This document shows, one piece after another, positions 36,973 through 47,476 of a stretch of DNA of 64,000 nucleotides. The DNA is from Haliscomenobacteraceae bacterium (lineage in GTDB: Bacteria > Bacteroidota > Bacteroidia > Chitinophagales > Saprospiraceae), in the NCBI GenBank assembly GCA_947501115.1, contig CANMVX010000021.1, positions 1 to 64,000 of the forward strand. Reading direction: 5' to 3'. Each line of letters starts with the position of its first letter. Position 1 is the stretch's first letter. A program made the position numbers and the translations under genes. The notes beneath the pieces are model-generated. The model saw only the letters and a program-made list of their open reading frames with translations, was not told where the DNA came from and did not search any database.

Positions 36973-39900
36973 ATGGTACAATTTTTCGAAAAAGTGACGA
37001 GAACGATGAAAAAGCAGGCAATGCTTTTTTGTCTCTTGTTTATTTCTTCTGCCATGTTTGGTCAAATCACTGGAACGGTGGTTGACGCTGACAATGGAGA
37101 ACCGCTTATTGGTGCATCGGTAGTTATTGCTGGAACATCTACAGGAACCGTAACCGATTTGGATGGATCCTTTTCCATTAATGCGAAGGCAGGAGACGTG
37201 TTGGAAATATCCTACACAGGCTACACTGCTAAAACGTTAACACTGGGTGCTGAAACGAAACTAAGCATTTCGTTAAGTCAAGGAGTTACCATCGATGAAA
37301 TCATCGTAACAGGTTACGCCGTTGAAAGCAAGCGTCAAACAACAGGTGCGGTGTCAACGGTACCCGCGAAACAAATGGCTGCTATACCTTCGGGTAACGT
37401 GGAACAACAATTACAGGGACGTGTAGCGGGTGTAACCGTACTTACCAATGGCCAACCAGGAACAACAAGTCAAATTCGTGTTCGTGGTTTTGGTGCTTTT
37501 GGTGGAAACGCTCCTTTATACATTGTTGACGGGGTGCCTACTGAAAATACCGATTTCATCAATCCAGATGATATTGAGACGGTAACCGTTCTTAAAGATG
37601 CCGCTTCTGCCTCTATCTATGGTGCAAGAGCAGCCAATGGTGTGGTCGTTTATACCACAAAATCAGGTACAAGAAAGGCTAGAAAAATGGAAGTAACTTA
37701 CAACGGCTTGACAGGATTTACTGATCCAAACGTTAATGGTTCTCCGAAAATGCTTGATCCTCAGCAAATGGCCGATTGGACGCACGTTGCATACCGCAAT
37801 AACGCAGCTGCCAATGGAACAGCTGTTAGCTACACCCACCCACAATACGGAAACCAGGCGACACCTCGTATGCCAACTTATTTGCATGCAAATGGTGCCA
37901 ATGGTGTCGTTGGAAATGTAGATTTAGCTGCTATCGAAGCGGCATACAAAGCCAATCCAATTAATGTGTTTTTAATTAAACCAAATCTGGAAGGAACTAA
38001 CTGGTATGACGCTATTACTCGAGTTGCTCCTTTGCAGCGTCATAGTTTAGGATTTAGTGGGGGAACGGAGAATGGACGTTACTATATTGGATTAGGTGCT
38101 CAGAATCAATCAGGTATCTTATATGAAAACGAATTCAAACGTTATTCATTCCGTGCTAACTCTGAATGGGATTTATTGCCTTGGTTAAGTGTGGGTGAAA
38201 ACCTTCAGGTTACCTACAGAGCTGTTTTAGGTCAACAGGGTGATGCCGGTGGTATTGGTGTGGCCGACGACGAATCAGAGGTTTTGTCTGCTTATAGAAT
38301 GCCTACCATTCTTCCAGTATTTGATGAATTTGGAAGTTATGCCAGTACAAAAGCAGCTGGTTTTAATAATCCAAGAAATCCTTTAAGAAGATTAAGACTT
38401 AACAGTGGTGACGATGGTGGTTTCAATACCAGTGCCTTTGGTAACTTGTATTTATTAATTAAACCAGTTAAAGGTTTAACCATTAAATCTTCATTAGGAG
38501 GAAACTATAATAACAACTACTACAAGAATTATAACTACATCTATTTGGGCGATTCTGAACCAGAAGCATCCAATACCTTCAGTGAAGGAGGTGGTTATGG
38601 AATGAGCTGGGTGTTATCAAATACAGCCTCTTATAAAGCTCAATTAGGCGCTCATGGTTTTACTGCCTTAGCGGGTGTAGAAGCGTTGAATACAGGAAAA
38701 GGTCGTTTCTTTAACGGAAGCGGTATTAACCCATTTTCTACAGATTTGAATTTTGTTAACCTATCAACAGTACAAAGTCCACAGGTTAACAGTGGTTTGT
38801 ACAATGGCGTTAATTTCTATTCTATTTTTGGAAAATTAGACTATAATTTCAAAGAAAAGTATTACCTGACAGGGGTACTTCGTCGTGATGGTGCATCTCG
38901 TTTTGGTGCTAACTCACGTTATGGCATATTTCCAGCCTTTTCAGCAGCTTGGCGTGTAACCTCAGAAGACTTCCTGAAAGATGTTACCTGGATTAGAGAC
39001 TTGAAAGTTCGTGGTGGATGGGGAGAAATGGGTAACTCTAATAACGTTGACCCAAGTAACCAGTTTTTCTTATACCGTTCTGACCGTGGTTCAACTTTTT
39101 ATCCAATTAGCGGACAAAGTAGTGGTGTGGATGAAGGATTTGCTTCCAGTAGAATTGGTAATCCTGATGCCAGATGGGAAACAAGTGAAACCATTAACAT
39201 TGGATTTGATATCTCTATGTTCGACAATAAGTTGGAAGTTATTTTTGACTGGTGGAAAAAAACTACCAGAGACCTTCTATTTACTGTTCCTCTTCCAGGT
39301 GTTGCAGGAAATTATGCTGCATCTCCTGCCGTTAACGTAGGAAGTATGTTAAACAGAGGTATTGACTTCCAAATTATCAACAGAGGTAATTTAGGATCAA
39401 AATTAACCTACGAACTGACGTTGAATAATGCTTTCCTACATAATGAAATCACTAAGTTAGCTGATGGTATTCCATTCTTCGACGGTGGATCATATAGAGG
39501 TATTGCACCGATTAGAAATCAACCTGGTTATGGACTTTCTGAGTTTTTCGGATATAAAATGATTGGATATTTCAATACCAAAGCGGAGGTTGATGCTTCC
39601 AAACAACCTGGTGCAGGTGTAGGTCGTTTCAAATACGAAGATGTTAATGGAGACGGACAAATCACACCTGCTGACCGTACATTCATCGGCAGTCCAATCC
39701 CTAAATTTACAGGAGGTGCCAACTTTAATGTTGGATATAAAAACCTACATGCAGAAATTTACTTATATACTTCTATTGGTAATAAAATTTTCAACCAGTC
39801 AAAATGGTTCACTGATTTCTTTGGTTCATTCGAAGGATCGGCAAAAGGCATTCGTGCTTTAGACTCGTGGACAACTGCTTTAGGAAATGACGCAAAAGCA

Positions 39901-40206
39901 CCAATTTGGGAAAGTGCCTCTAACATTAGTACGAATGGCGCAGCCAATTCATGGTACGTAGAAGATGGTTCTTTCCTACGTATTCAAAGATTAGCTATGT
40001 ATTACGATTTTGATTCTTCTCTTTTAAAGAGATTGAAATTATCAAAACTTAGCGTTGGTGTTTCTGCAAATAATATTTGGACACTTACAAAATATACTGG
40101 TTTAGACCCAATGGTAGGTGGTGGAGCTGATACAAACTTCGGTATAGATGTTGGTAACTACCCAGTTACACCATCATACATGTTGAATTTCTCCATTGGC
40201 TTCTAA
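36973..40206 (+). CDS. SusC/RagA family TonB-dependent outer-membrane transporter
   Basis: The product has 1077 residues. It has a signal peptide (either from 36973 or the internal ATG at 37006), a carboxypeptidase-regulatory-like domain (ITGTVVDADNGEPLIGASV, through DLDGSFSI) and a TonB-type plug (LYIVDGVPTENTDFINPDDIE, then DAASASIYGARAANGV). A 22-strand barrel ends in MLNFSIGF. It works with the SusD partner downstream to import oligosaccharides, peptides or other large substrates. Arg codons CGT/CGA/CGC and GGT Gly are much more frequent than in neighbouring genes, a sign of strong expression. No glycoside hydrolase follows it. Confidence 0.95.
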   Translation: MVQFFEKVTRTMKKQAMLFCLLFISSAMFGQITGTVVDADNGEPLIGASVVIAGTSTGTVTDLDGSFSINAKAGDVLEISYTGYTAKTLTLGAETKLSISLSQGVTIDEIIVTGYAVESKRQTTGAVSTVPAKQMAAIPSGNVEQQLQGRVAGVTVLTNGQPGTTSQIRVRGFGAFGGNAPLYIVDGVPTENTDFINPDDIETVTVLKDAASASIYGARAANGVVVYTTKSGTRKARKMEVTYNGLTGFTDPNVNGSPKMLDPQQMADWTHVAYRNNAAANGTAVSYTHPQYGNQATPRMPTYLHANGANGVVGNVDLAAIEAAYKANPINVFLIKPNLEGTNWYDAITRVAPLQRHSLGFSGGTENGRYYIGLGAQNQSGILYENEFKRYSFRANSEWDLLPWLSVGENLQVTYRAVLGQQGDAGGIGVADDESEVLSAYRMPTILPVFDEFGSYASTKAAGFNNPRNPLRRLRLNSGDDGGFNTSAFGNLYLLIKPVKGLTIKSSLGGNYNNNYYKNYNYIYLGDSEPEASNTFSEGGGYGMSWVLSNTASYKAQLGAHGFTALAGVEALNTGKGRFFNGSGINPFSTDLNFVNLSTVQSPQVNSGLYNGVNFYSIFGKLDYNFKEKYYLTGVLRRDGASRFGANSRYGIFPAFSAAWRVTSEDFLKDVTWIRDLKVRGGWGEMGNSNNVDPSNQFFLYRSDRGSTFYPISGQSSGVDEGFASSRIGNPDARWETSETINIGFDISMFDNKLEVIFDWWKKTTRDLLFTVPLPGVAGNYAASPAVNVGSMLNRGIDFQIINRGNLGSKLTYELTLNNAFLHNEITKLADGIPFFDGGSYRGIAPIRNQPGYGLSEFFGYKMIGYFNTKAEVDASKQPGAGVGRFKYEDVNGDGQITPADRTFIGSPIPKFTGGANFNVGYKNLHAEIYLYTSIGNKIFNQSKWFTDFFGSFEGSAKGIRALDSWTTALGNDAKAPIWESASNISTNGAANSWYVEDGSFLRIQRLAMYYDFDSSLLKRLKLSKLSVGVSANNIWTLTKYTGLDPMVGGGADTNFGIDVGNYPVTPSYMLNFSIGF

Positions 40207-40251
40207 TCTTTCATAACTTTAATTTGTTTCTTAAATATAAAAAACAAGAAA

Positions 40252-41985
40252 ATGAATAATACTTTTAAAAGGATGTCAATGGTCATGGCTATGGTTATGG
40301 TCCTGGTTGTATCCTGTAGAGATTCCTTTTTAGAGGTAGCCCCAACAGGCTCCCTCGCAGACGCTCAGTTAGCTACAAAAGCTGGCGTAGAGGGCGTATT
40401 AATTGGTGCTTATGCCGCACTAAATGGTGTTTTTGGAAATCGTCTTGAAGGTCCAAACCACTGGGTAACAGGTAGTATCTGTGGTGGTGAGGCAAATAAG
40501 GGAACTGACCCGGGTGACTATTCTTCCATTAACCCAATGCAACGTTATGAAACGGATCCAACCCAAGGCGATCTTTCCTCTTTATGGAGAGGCCGTTACG
40601 AAGGAGTTAGCCGTTGTAACACCGTACTAAGACTTTTGAGCCAAGCTAAAGATGTCAGCCCAGCTGATGCTGCCAGAATTGCAGGGGAAGCCAGATTATT
40701 GAGAGGTCATTTCTATTTTGACCTTAAAAAACACTTCAACAGTATCCCATACTTTGACGAAAAAACACCTGCTGCTGAAATTCCGAAAGTAGCAAATTCG
40801 CCAGCAGTTTGGGACAAAATCGAAGCTGATTTCCAGTTTGCTTTCACCAACCTACCTGAAACTCAAGGTCAGGCTGGTCGTGTAAACAAGTGGGCTGCCG
40901 CTGCTTATATGGGTAAAGCTAAACTTTACCAAAAGAAGTATGCCGAAGCTAAAACCTGGTTTGACAATACCATTACTAATGGTAAGACAACTAACGGTAG
41001 AAAATATCAATTACTTGACGATTATACTCAAATATTTAACGCTGAGTTTGATAATCATGCTGAAGCAGTTATGGACGTAGAATCGTCTATGAATACAGGT
41101 AACGTAGCGAATGCAAACTACTATGATGACCTTAACTATCCTTATAATACAGGTTTAGATGGTCCTGGTAACTGCTGTGGATTCTTCCAACCATCTTTTG
41201 ATATGGCAAATACTTTCCGCACAAAAGACGGTCTTCCTCTTTTAGATGGAACGTATAATAGTGACGCCAATGCCTTAAAGCATGACTACGGTGTTGAATC
41301 TAGTGCTCCATTTACACCTGATGCAGGTCCGGTGGATCCACGTTTAGATCATTCCATTGGTCGTCGTGGCATTCCATATCTTGACTGGATTGCTCACCCT
41401 GGTAAAGCATGGATTCGCGCTCAACCTTATGCTGGTCCTTATTCTCCAAAGAAATATGTTTACTATAAGTCTCAGGAAAATAAATTGACTGACGGTAGCT
41501 CATGGACACGTGGTTATGCCACTATGAATTACACTATCATTCGTTTTGCTGATGTTCTTTTAATGGCAGCAGAAGCAGAAATTGAAGCTGGTTCTTTGAC
41601 TAAAGCAAGAGAATTAACAAACCTGGTTCGTGCCCGTGCCGCTAATAAAGCTCACTGGGTTAAAAAAGCTGACGGAACACCCGCAGCTAATTATGTGATT
41701 GCCCTTTATCCTGAATCAGCTTTTGCTTCTAAAGCTTCCGCAAATGAAGTAGTTAGAATGGAAAGAAAACTTGAACTTTCTGGTGAAGGTCATAGATTCT
41801 TCGACCTAGTTCGTTGGGGTATCGCTGAACCAGTGCTAAATGCTTACCTTAGAAATGAAGCTAAAATTTTAGTAACTAAATTTGGTGGTGCTAAATTTAC
41901 CGCTGGAAACGATGAGTATTATCCAATTCCTCAACGTGAAATAGATTTACAAGGTACCGTTCTAAAACAAAATCCTGGTTATTAA
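40252..41985 (+). CDS. SusD/RagB family substrate-binding lipoprotein
   Basis: The product has 577 residues. The N-terminal lipobox is VVSCRDSF, so it is surface-anchored near its SusC partner. The TPR-rich SusD fold is indicated by SLWRGRYEGVSRCNTVLRLL, then EARLLRGHFYFDLKKHF, VNKWAAAAYMGKAKLYQKK and the terminal ELSGEGHRFFDLVRWG. The start lies 45 bp after susC; a strong terminator follows. The pair forms a pedal-bin transporter; the ligand is not predictable from this locus. Confidence 0.95.
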   Translation: MNNTFKRMSMVMAMVMVLVVSCRDSFLEVAPTGSLADAQLATKAGVEGVLIGAYAALNGVFGNRLEGPNHWVTGSICGGEANKGTDPGDYSSINPMQRYETDPTQGDLSSLWRGRYEGVSRCNTVLRLLSQAKDVSPADAARIAGEARLLRGHFYFDLKKHFNSIPYFDEKTPAAEIPKVANSPAVWDKIEADFQFAFTNLPETQGQAGRVNKWAAAAYMGKAKLYQKKYAEAKTWFDNTITNGKTTNGRKYQLLDDYTQIFNAEFDNHAEAVMDVESSMNTGNVANANYYDDLNYPYNTGLDGPGNCCGFFQPSFDMANTFRTKDGLPLLDGTYNSDANALKHDYGVESSAPFTPDAGPVDPRLDHSIGRRGIPYLDWIAHPGKAWIRAQPYAGPYSPKKYVYYKSQENKLTDGSSWTRGYATMNYTIIRFADVLLMAAEAEIEAGSLTKARELTNLVRARAANKAHWVKKADGTPAANYVIALYPESAFASKASANEVVRMERKLELSGEGHRFFDLVRWGIAEPVLNAYLRNEAKILVTKFGGAKFTAGNDEYYPIPQREIDLQGTVLKQNPGY

Positions 41986-42010
41986 TTAACTCCTTTTGTT
42001 TTATAAAAAA

Positions 42011-42046
42011 GGGTGCCTCAATGCGTAAAATTGAGGCGCCCTTTTT
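42011..42046 (+). terminator. Intrinsic terminator after the susCD operon
   Basis: GGGTGCCTCAA (42011-42021) pairs with TTGAGGCGCCC (42031-42041) with one G-T pair, a 9-base loop and a run of five T directly after. It lies 25 bp past the SusD stop and isolates susCD from the following lipoprotein gene. Confidence 0.88.
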
Positions 42047-42075
42047 AATTTTACATGCACTCAAAATAAAAGTTT

Positions 42076-45000
42076 ATGCGTATTTTAATTAACCTATTTT
42101 GTCTCTCCCTTATCCTTTCCTGTGATAAAAAAGAGTTCCTGTTTACAAAAATAGATGCCTCTGCTTCAGGTGTCACTTTTGAAAATAAAATAACTGTTAA
42201 TGATACCCTAAATGCTTTGGTGAGTGAATTCGTTTATAATGGTGGTGGTGTTGCTATCGCCGATTTGAATGGCGACCAATTGAATGATTTGTTTTTTACT
42301 GCAAGCCAATCTGATAATTCTCTTTACATAAATAATGGGAATTTTAAGTTTACTGAAACATCTAAAATATCAGGTACCCAGAAACCCTCTAACCAATTCT
42401 GGTCATCTGGCGTAACTATCCTAGATATTAATTTAGATGGCAAACAAGACATCTATGTGTGTAATACGCTAAATGGAAAGGCCGATTACCGAAAAAATTT
42501 CTTATATATTAACAATGGTAATAAGTCCAATGGTACGCCCACATTTACTGAAATGGCCGCTGAATATGGTTTAGCAGATACTTCCCATGCTTCTCATGCA
42601 CAATTTTTTGACTACGACCTGGACGGAGATCTCGATGTTTTTATCGGCGTTAATTGGGTTGAGGAAAAATATCCTCACGAATTTATTGAAAAACGTATCG
42701 GAAAAGAGGCCTTAAACCGGGATAGACTTTTCAGAAATGACTGGAACGATAAGTTAGGACACCCCGTATTTACCGATGTTGCGGAAGAAGCGGGTATTCA
42801 ACTGGATGGTTACAGTCATAGTACCCTCATCGTCGATTTTAATGAAGATCATTATCCTGATATTTATGTGGCCAACGATTTTGAAAGCGATGACCTTATT
42901 TTCATAAACAATAAGAATGGTACTTTTACCAATCACGCAGCGTCAATTTTTAAGCATATCAGTCTGACGGCTATGGGAAGTGATGTTGGTGATGTCAATA
43001 GTGACGGCCTGCAGGACCTTTTAACCACTGAAATGCAGCCATTTTATAATAAAAGGAAAAAATTATTTCAGGGGGAAAGTAGTTATCAAAGAGAAATTTT
43101 CACCAAAAGGTTTGGTTACAATCATCAATTCATGAGAAACACCTTACAGGTAAACCAGGGAGTTAATCCTAAAACCGGGTTGCCTGTATTTTCAGAGCAA
43201 GGTATGTTTTCAGGAATTCATGAAACAGACTGGTCATGGACCGCACTATTTGCAGATTTTGATAACGATGGACATCAAGATGTTTTTATTTCTAATGGTT
43301 ATCCTAAAGATGTTACAGATCATGATTTCTCTATTTTCCGATCCTACGCCAGTCGTTTAGTAAGCACAGAGGAATTATTAGCCGCCGTTCCCGAGGTGAA
43401 ATCTCCTAATTTCCTCTTCAAAAATAAGGGTGATCTCTCCTTTGAAAATATAACTGCTGCCGCTGGAATGCAAATTCCCAGCTTCTCAAATGGTGCAGCT
43501 TATGGCGATTTAGATAATGATGGTGATTTAGATCTAGTTGTGAATAATATTAATGATAAAGCATTTATTTTTAAAAACAATGTACTCCCAGAAAAACAAA
43601 ATTATATTCGCTTAAAATTAATCGGGTCCGATAAAAATCCTGAGGCTATCGGTGCCTCGGCCATCATTTATAGCAAAAACCATAAACAAAAGCAATCTTT
43701 GCTTTCAGGAAGAGGATATTTATCACAATCGGAATTAATATTTCAGTTTGGCCTCAACCAGGAAAAAAAGGCGGACTCTATTCAAATTATTTGGCCGGGT
43801 GGTTATTTACAAACTATCTATAATGTCAGTGCAAATCAAACGAAAATAGTAAGCTTTGACAAAAATAAAATGTCAACAGAACAGATATTTCCAAAAAGTA
43901 ATTCAACGATTTTCACTGAAAATGCAGCCGAATTAAATCTTAATTATCTTCATACAGACAAAGATTTTATTGATTTTAATATTCAGAGAACCCTCCCACA
44001 TAAACTTTCCCAATATGGGCCGGCCATAGCTGTTGGAGACCTAAATGGCGATGCACTGGAAGATTTTATTGTCAGTGGAAGTAAAAACCAGGACCAGACT
44101 ATTTTTTACCAACTGGAAAATGGCCAATTTGAATCAAAAAGTTACCATTTCAAAAATACCGAAGCGGGTGATGAAGAAGATGCTGGAATTTTAATCTTTG
44201 ATGCAGATGGAGATGGCTTAAATGACCTTTATTTTGCACGGGGCTGTGCTCAATTTGAACCAAATAATCCATTGTATAAAGACCAGTTATTTCTAAATAA
44301 AGGAAATAAGTTATTTGAATATCAGATCAATGCCTTACCAACTATCACCTCAAATGGTTCGTGTGTAAAAGCAGCTGATGTTGATAATGACGGAGATTTA
44401 GATCTATTTATTGGCAGTCGTTCTCTTCCTTTTAGTTATCCCCTACCCGACAGATCTTTTATACTTATAAATGAAAGTAAAAAAGGTAAACCTTCCTTTC
44501 GAGACGCCACTGCCGAAATTAATAAAGATTTACTTTATCCTGGCCTGATCACAGATGCAATATGGACAGATTTTAATAATGATAACACTATCGATTTAAT
44601 ACTCACAGGAGAATGGATGCCCATTCGATTTTTTGCAAATCAACAGGGAAAATTAAATGAAATATCCACGGGTTTAGAAAAACAAACGGGTTGGTGGAAC
44701 AGTATTACCGGTTTTGATAAAGATAACGATGGGGATACTGACTACGTTGTAGGGAATTTTGGTACTAATCTTAATATGGTGGCCTCGGAAAAGGAACCCT
44801 TATCAATGTATGCAAAAGACCTGGATAAAAATGGAAGCATAGATCCTCTTTTATCGAGGTATTGGCCTGATAGCCTTGGCGTTAGAAAAGAATATTTATA
44901 CCACCCACTTCAGGACGTTATCGGTCAATTTTCTGGTATTAGAAAACAATATAACTCATTTGGAGAATACGGAGCAGCGACTGCTTCCGACATATTCAGC

Positions 45001-45615
45001 AGATTAAACATGGAAAATGTGATTAAAAAGCAGGTTGTTCTTATGAAATCAAGTTGGATAGAAAATTTGGGATCCGGCCAATTCAAGATTCATTCTCTAC
45101 CTTTTGAAGCACAAATGGCTCCTATTTATGCCGCTGTAACCACAGATTTAAATAACGATGGACTTTTAGATATAAATCTGGTTGGCAATGATTTCGGAAT
45201 AGAAGTACAACAAGGTAAAGCGGATGCTTTAAATGGTTTAACCCTGATAAATCAAAAAGGACCTTCATTTACATCTATTCCATTTACAAAATCAGGATTT
45301 TATGTACCTGGCGACGGTAAAAGCTTAACCTCGATACCGGTTAAAAATGCACTGTACTATCTGGCAGGTCAAAATAATGATAAGTTACTGGCTTTTCGCT
45401 TAAACAGCGAAGGAAATAAAATGATTCCATTTCTTAAAAATGAAAGACATGCTATAATTTATTTAAAAAATGGAACTAAACGCAAAACGGAATCCTACTT
45501 TGGACATTCTTTTAATTCTCAGTCGGGTAATTTCATACACGTTAATAACACTATGGCAAAAATTGAATATTATGGCAAGGGTGGAATTAAACTGCGAACG
45601 TGGTTGAATCAATAA
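42076..45615 (+). CDS. FG-GAP/VCBS repeat lipoprotein with UnbV/ASPIC domain
   Basis: The product has 1179 residues. The lipobox is LILSCDKK (Cys16). Two stretches of FG-GAP repeats form beta-propellers, with calcium-type loops such as DLNGDQLND, DYDLDGDLD, DADGDGLND and DVDNDGDLD. Between them lies a UnbV/ASPIC domain (about residues 505-600, with GRGYLSQSELIFQFGL and IIWPGGYLQTIYNVSANQT). Such proteins accompany many SusC/SusD pairs in Bacteroidota and are seen at the cell surface; their role in glycan or protein binding is not proved. It starts 90 bp after the SusD gene, beyond a terminator, so it has separate or read-through expression. Confidence 0.9.
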   Translation: MRILINLFCLSLILSCDKKEFLFTKIDASASGVTFENKITVNDTLNALVSEFVYNGGGVAIADLNGDQLNDLFFTASQSDNSLYINNGNFKFTETSKISGTQKPSNQFWSSGVTILDINLDGKQDIYVCNTLNGKADYRKNFLYINNGNKSNGTPTFTEMAAEYGLADTSHASHAQFFDYDLDGDLDVFIGVNWVEEKYPHEFIEKRIGKEALNRDRLFRNDWNDKLGHPVFTDVAEEAGIQLDGYSHSTLIVDFNEDHYPDIYVANDFESDDLIFINNKNGTFTNHAASIFKHISLTAMGSDVGDVNSDGLQDLLTTEMQPFYNKRKKLFQGESSYQREIFTKRFGYNHQFMRNTLQVNQGVNPKTGLPVFSEQGMFSGIHETDWSWTALFADFDNDGHQDVFISNGYPKDVTDHDFSIFRSYASRLVSTEELLAAVPEVKSPNFLFKNKGDLSFENITAAAGMQIPSFSNGAAYGDLDNDGDLDLVVNNINDKAFIFKNNVLPEKQNYIRLKLIGSDKNPEAIGASAIIYSKNHKQKQSLLSGRGYLSQSELIFQFGLNQEKKADSIQIIWPGGYLQTIYNVSANQTKIVSFDKNKMSTEQIFPKSNSTIFTENAAELNLNYLHTDKDFIDFNIQRTLPHKLSQYGPAIAVGDLNGDALEDFIVSGSKNQDQTIFYQLENGQFESKSYHFKNTEAGDEEDAGILIFDADGDGLNDLYFARGCAQFEPNNPLYKDQLFLNKGNKLFEYQINALPTITSNGSCVKAADVDNDGDLDLFIGSRSLPFSYPLPDRSFILINESKKGKPSFRDATAEINKDLLYPGLITDAIWTDFNNDNTIDLILTGEWMPIRFFANQQGKLNEISTGLEKQTGWWNSITGFDKDNDGDTDYVVGNFGTNLNMVASEKEPLSMYAKDLDKNGSIDPLLSRYWPDSLGVRKEYLYHPLQDVIGQFSGIRKQYNSFGEYGAATASDIFSRLNMENVIKKQVVLMKSSWIENLGSGQFKIHSLPFEAQMAPIYAAVTTDLNNDGLLDINLVGNDFGIEVQQGKADALNGLTLINQKGPSFTSIPFTKSGFYVPGDGKSLTSIPVKNALYYLAGQNNDKLLAFRLNSEGNKMIPFLKNERHAIIYLKNGTKRKTESYFGHSFNSQSGNFIHVNNTMAKIEYYGKGGIKLRTWLNQ

Positions 45616-45624
45616 TCACTGATT

Positions 45625-47403
45625 ATGAACATTTTATTAAGGAAATGCTTAATTATATTCATTTTACTATTCAGTACAGTGAATGGATATTCGCAGGACT
45701 TTTTAAATGTTTACCTTGATTCCATTCATTATGCTGAAACAAAAATAAAGAGGCTCCCCAACGGTGATATTATCCTGGCCACCTCAAGTTTAGAATCTTT
45801 GCGCAACGGAGGTAAAGAAGCAAGGCTTTTTTGCCAAAGAATAAATTATTGTGGACAGGTTATGTGGTCTTATGCTTATAAAGTACCTGACGACCATATT
45901 ATTATGAATGACTTGGCTATTTTAAATACCAATGAAATAGTACTTTATGGTAGTATTTATAAAGGCCTCAAGGAATCTATCTTTTTGATGAAAATCAATA
46001 TTGAAAATGGATTAAATGAAGAAATGAAAGTATTTAACCCGGGTACAGTAGATCATTTCACCTATTCCATTGATATAAAAGATAATACAATTATTATTTA
46101 CGGATTACTATTAGATTTCAACACCAAAAAAAATGGATTTATTGCCCAATTTAACACAAAACTCAACTTTATGTGGGCTAAAAAATTCTTTCCTTTTGAA
46201 TCTTCCGGAAAGATAGCCATTCAATTAGATCATTCATTTATTGCCTTTTCCGGCAACTACCTTTTTAACCTTAGCAAAGAAGGTTCTCCGTTTTGGGCTT
46301 ATGAAATGAAGGGAGATAAAACAGTCAAAATAATTGGAGGGCCGCTCATAACTGCCGATGGTACCGTTTTTGAAGGCGTTGCAGACAATTCTCATTTTCT
46401 ATTTAAAATAAATAATAAAGGGGAAAAAATATGGGAAACGCAGCGATACAAAGGACTTGGAAAAGCTTCTGCCCTAAGTAATTTAAAAAATGGATCTATT
46501 TATGTGAGCTTATTAACCCAAACCAACGATAAAAAAAACCTATCTCATATAGTATTTTTAAACGATGGATTAGTTTCCTCCATTTCAAATATATTATTAC
46601 CCCAAAATTTAAGTTCCACCTTACTTAATCAACAAGTTGATAACCAAAATATAAATACCCTCATAGGATCCATTGACCCATTTATAAGTAAAAAAGGCGA
46701 TATAAATTCTTTCCTTTTTCAATACGAGGTGATGGGTGAAAGCATGGAATGCCTGGAAACAGAACCATTAGACATGTTGTCTTCAAATTATACCCCCATC
46801 AAATTTGAATCTGTTAATCCTGTTTTTACCTCTTTTTCATTTACCCAGGAAAATATTTTCAGACCAGATACTGTCTCATGGAAAAGAATATATAACCCAT
46901 TTTGTTTAAGAGAAATAGAGGAATTACCCCTTGTTACAGACACAACCCTGGCTTGCGATGCAACATGGAAAATCAACTTACCTGGAGAAGAATACATTTG
47001 GTGGGATAATGTCCAGTCTAAGGAAAGGAATATTACCGTTCCCGGGACCTATAAAGCCTATAAACTATCTTGTTCTGACCCAAGTATTCATCATTTTACC
47101 TTAAAAAAAGAAAATTGTGATTGCCCGTTTTTTATTCCCAATGCATTTAGTCCTAATAATGACGGAACAAACGACTTTTTAGAGGTGTATTCTGCTTGTG
47201 CAATCACTGATTACCAATGGAAAGTATATTCAAGATGGGGAAATTTGATCGATAGCGGAATGAACTCGGCATGGACAGGAAACATTTCCGGGGAATTAAT
47301 TTCACAAGGTTCATATATTTTCATTATTAACTATACCCTTAAAGATGTGGATGGAAAAATGATTAAAGGTCAGAAGGAACAAATTATAAATCTGGTCCGA
47401 TAG
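45625..47403 (+). CDS. T9SS type B sorting-domain protein
   Basis: The product has 592 residues with a signal peptide (ending near VNGYSQDF). The middle is a beta-rich region of unknown function with repeated short FLMKINIENG/FIAQFNTKLN units like a propeller. The last 90 residues are the gliding-motility-associated type B signal: CPFFIPNAFSPNNDGTNDF, then YQWKVYSRWGNLI, W-GN and a final GQKEQIINLV strand. The signal directs export across the outer membrane by T9SS. It follows the UnbV lipoprotein by 9 bp, so the two may be cotranscribed. Confidence 0.88.
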   Translation: MNILLRKCLIIFILLFSTVNGYSQDFLNVYLDSIHYAETKIKRLPNGDIILATSSLESLRNGGKEARLFCQRINYCGQVMWSYAYKVPDDHIIMNDLAILNTNEIVLYGSIYKGLKESIFLMKINIENGLNEEMKVFNPGTVDHFTYSIDIKDNTIIIYGLLLDFNTKKNGFIAQFNTKLNFMWAKKFFPFESSGKIAIQLDHSFIAFSGNYLFNLSKEGSPFWAYEMKGDKTVKIIGGPLITADGTVFEGVADNSHFLFKINNKGEKIWETQRYKGLGKASALSNLKNGSIYVSLLTQTNDKKNLSHIVFLNDGLVSSISNILLPQNLSSTLLNQQVDNQNINTLIGSIDPFISKKGDINSFLFQYEVMGESMECLETEPLDMLSSNYTPIKFESVNPVFTSFSFTQENIFRPDTVSWKRIYNPFCLREIEELPLVTDTTLACDATWKINLPGEEYIWWDNVQSKERNITVPGTYKAYKLSCSDPSIHHFTLKKENCDCPFFIPNAFSPNNDGTNDFLEVYSACAITDYQWKVYSRWGNLIDSGMNSAWTGNISGELISQGSYIFIINYTLKDVDGKMIKGQKEQIINLVR

Positions 47404-47476
47404 ATGGATGTGTGACCAATATTACAAATCAATATTTTTTTAACACATATATTCGCGGTAAATAAAAAATGGTTCT

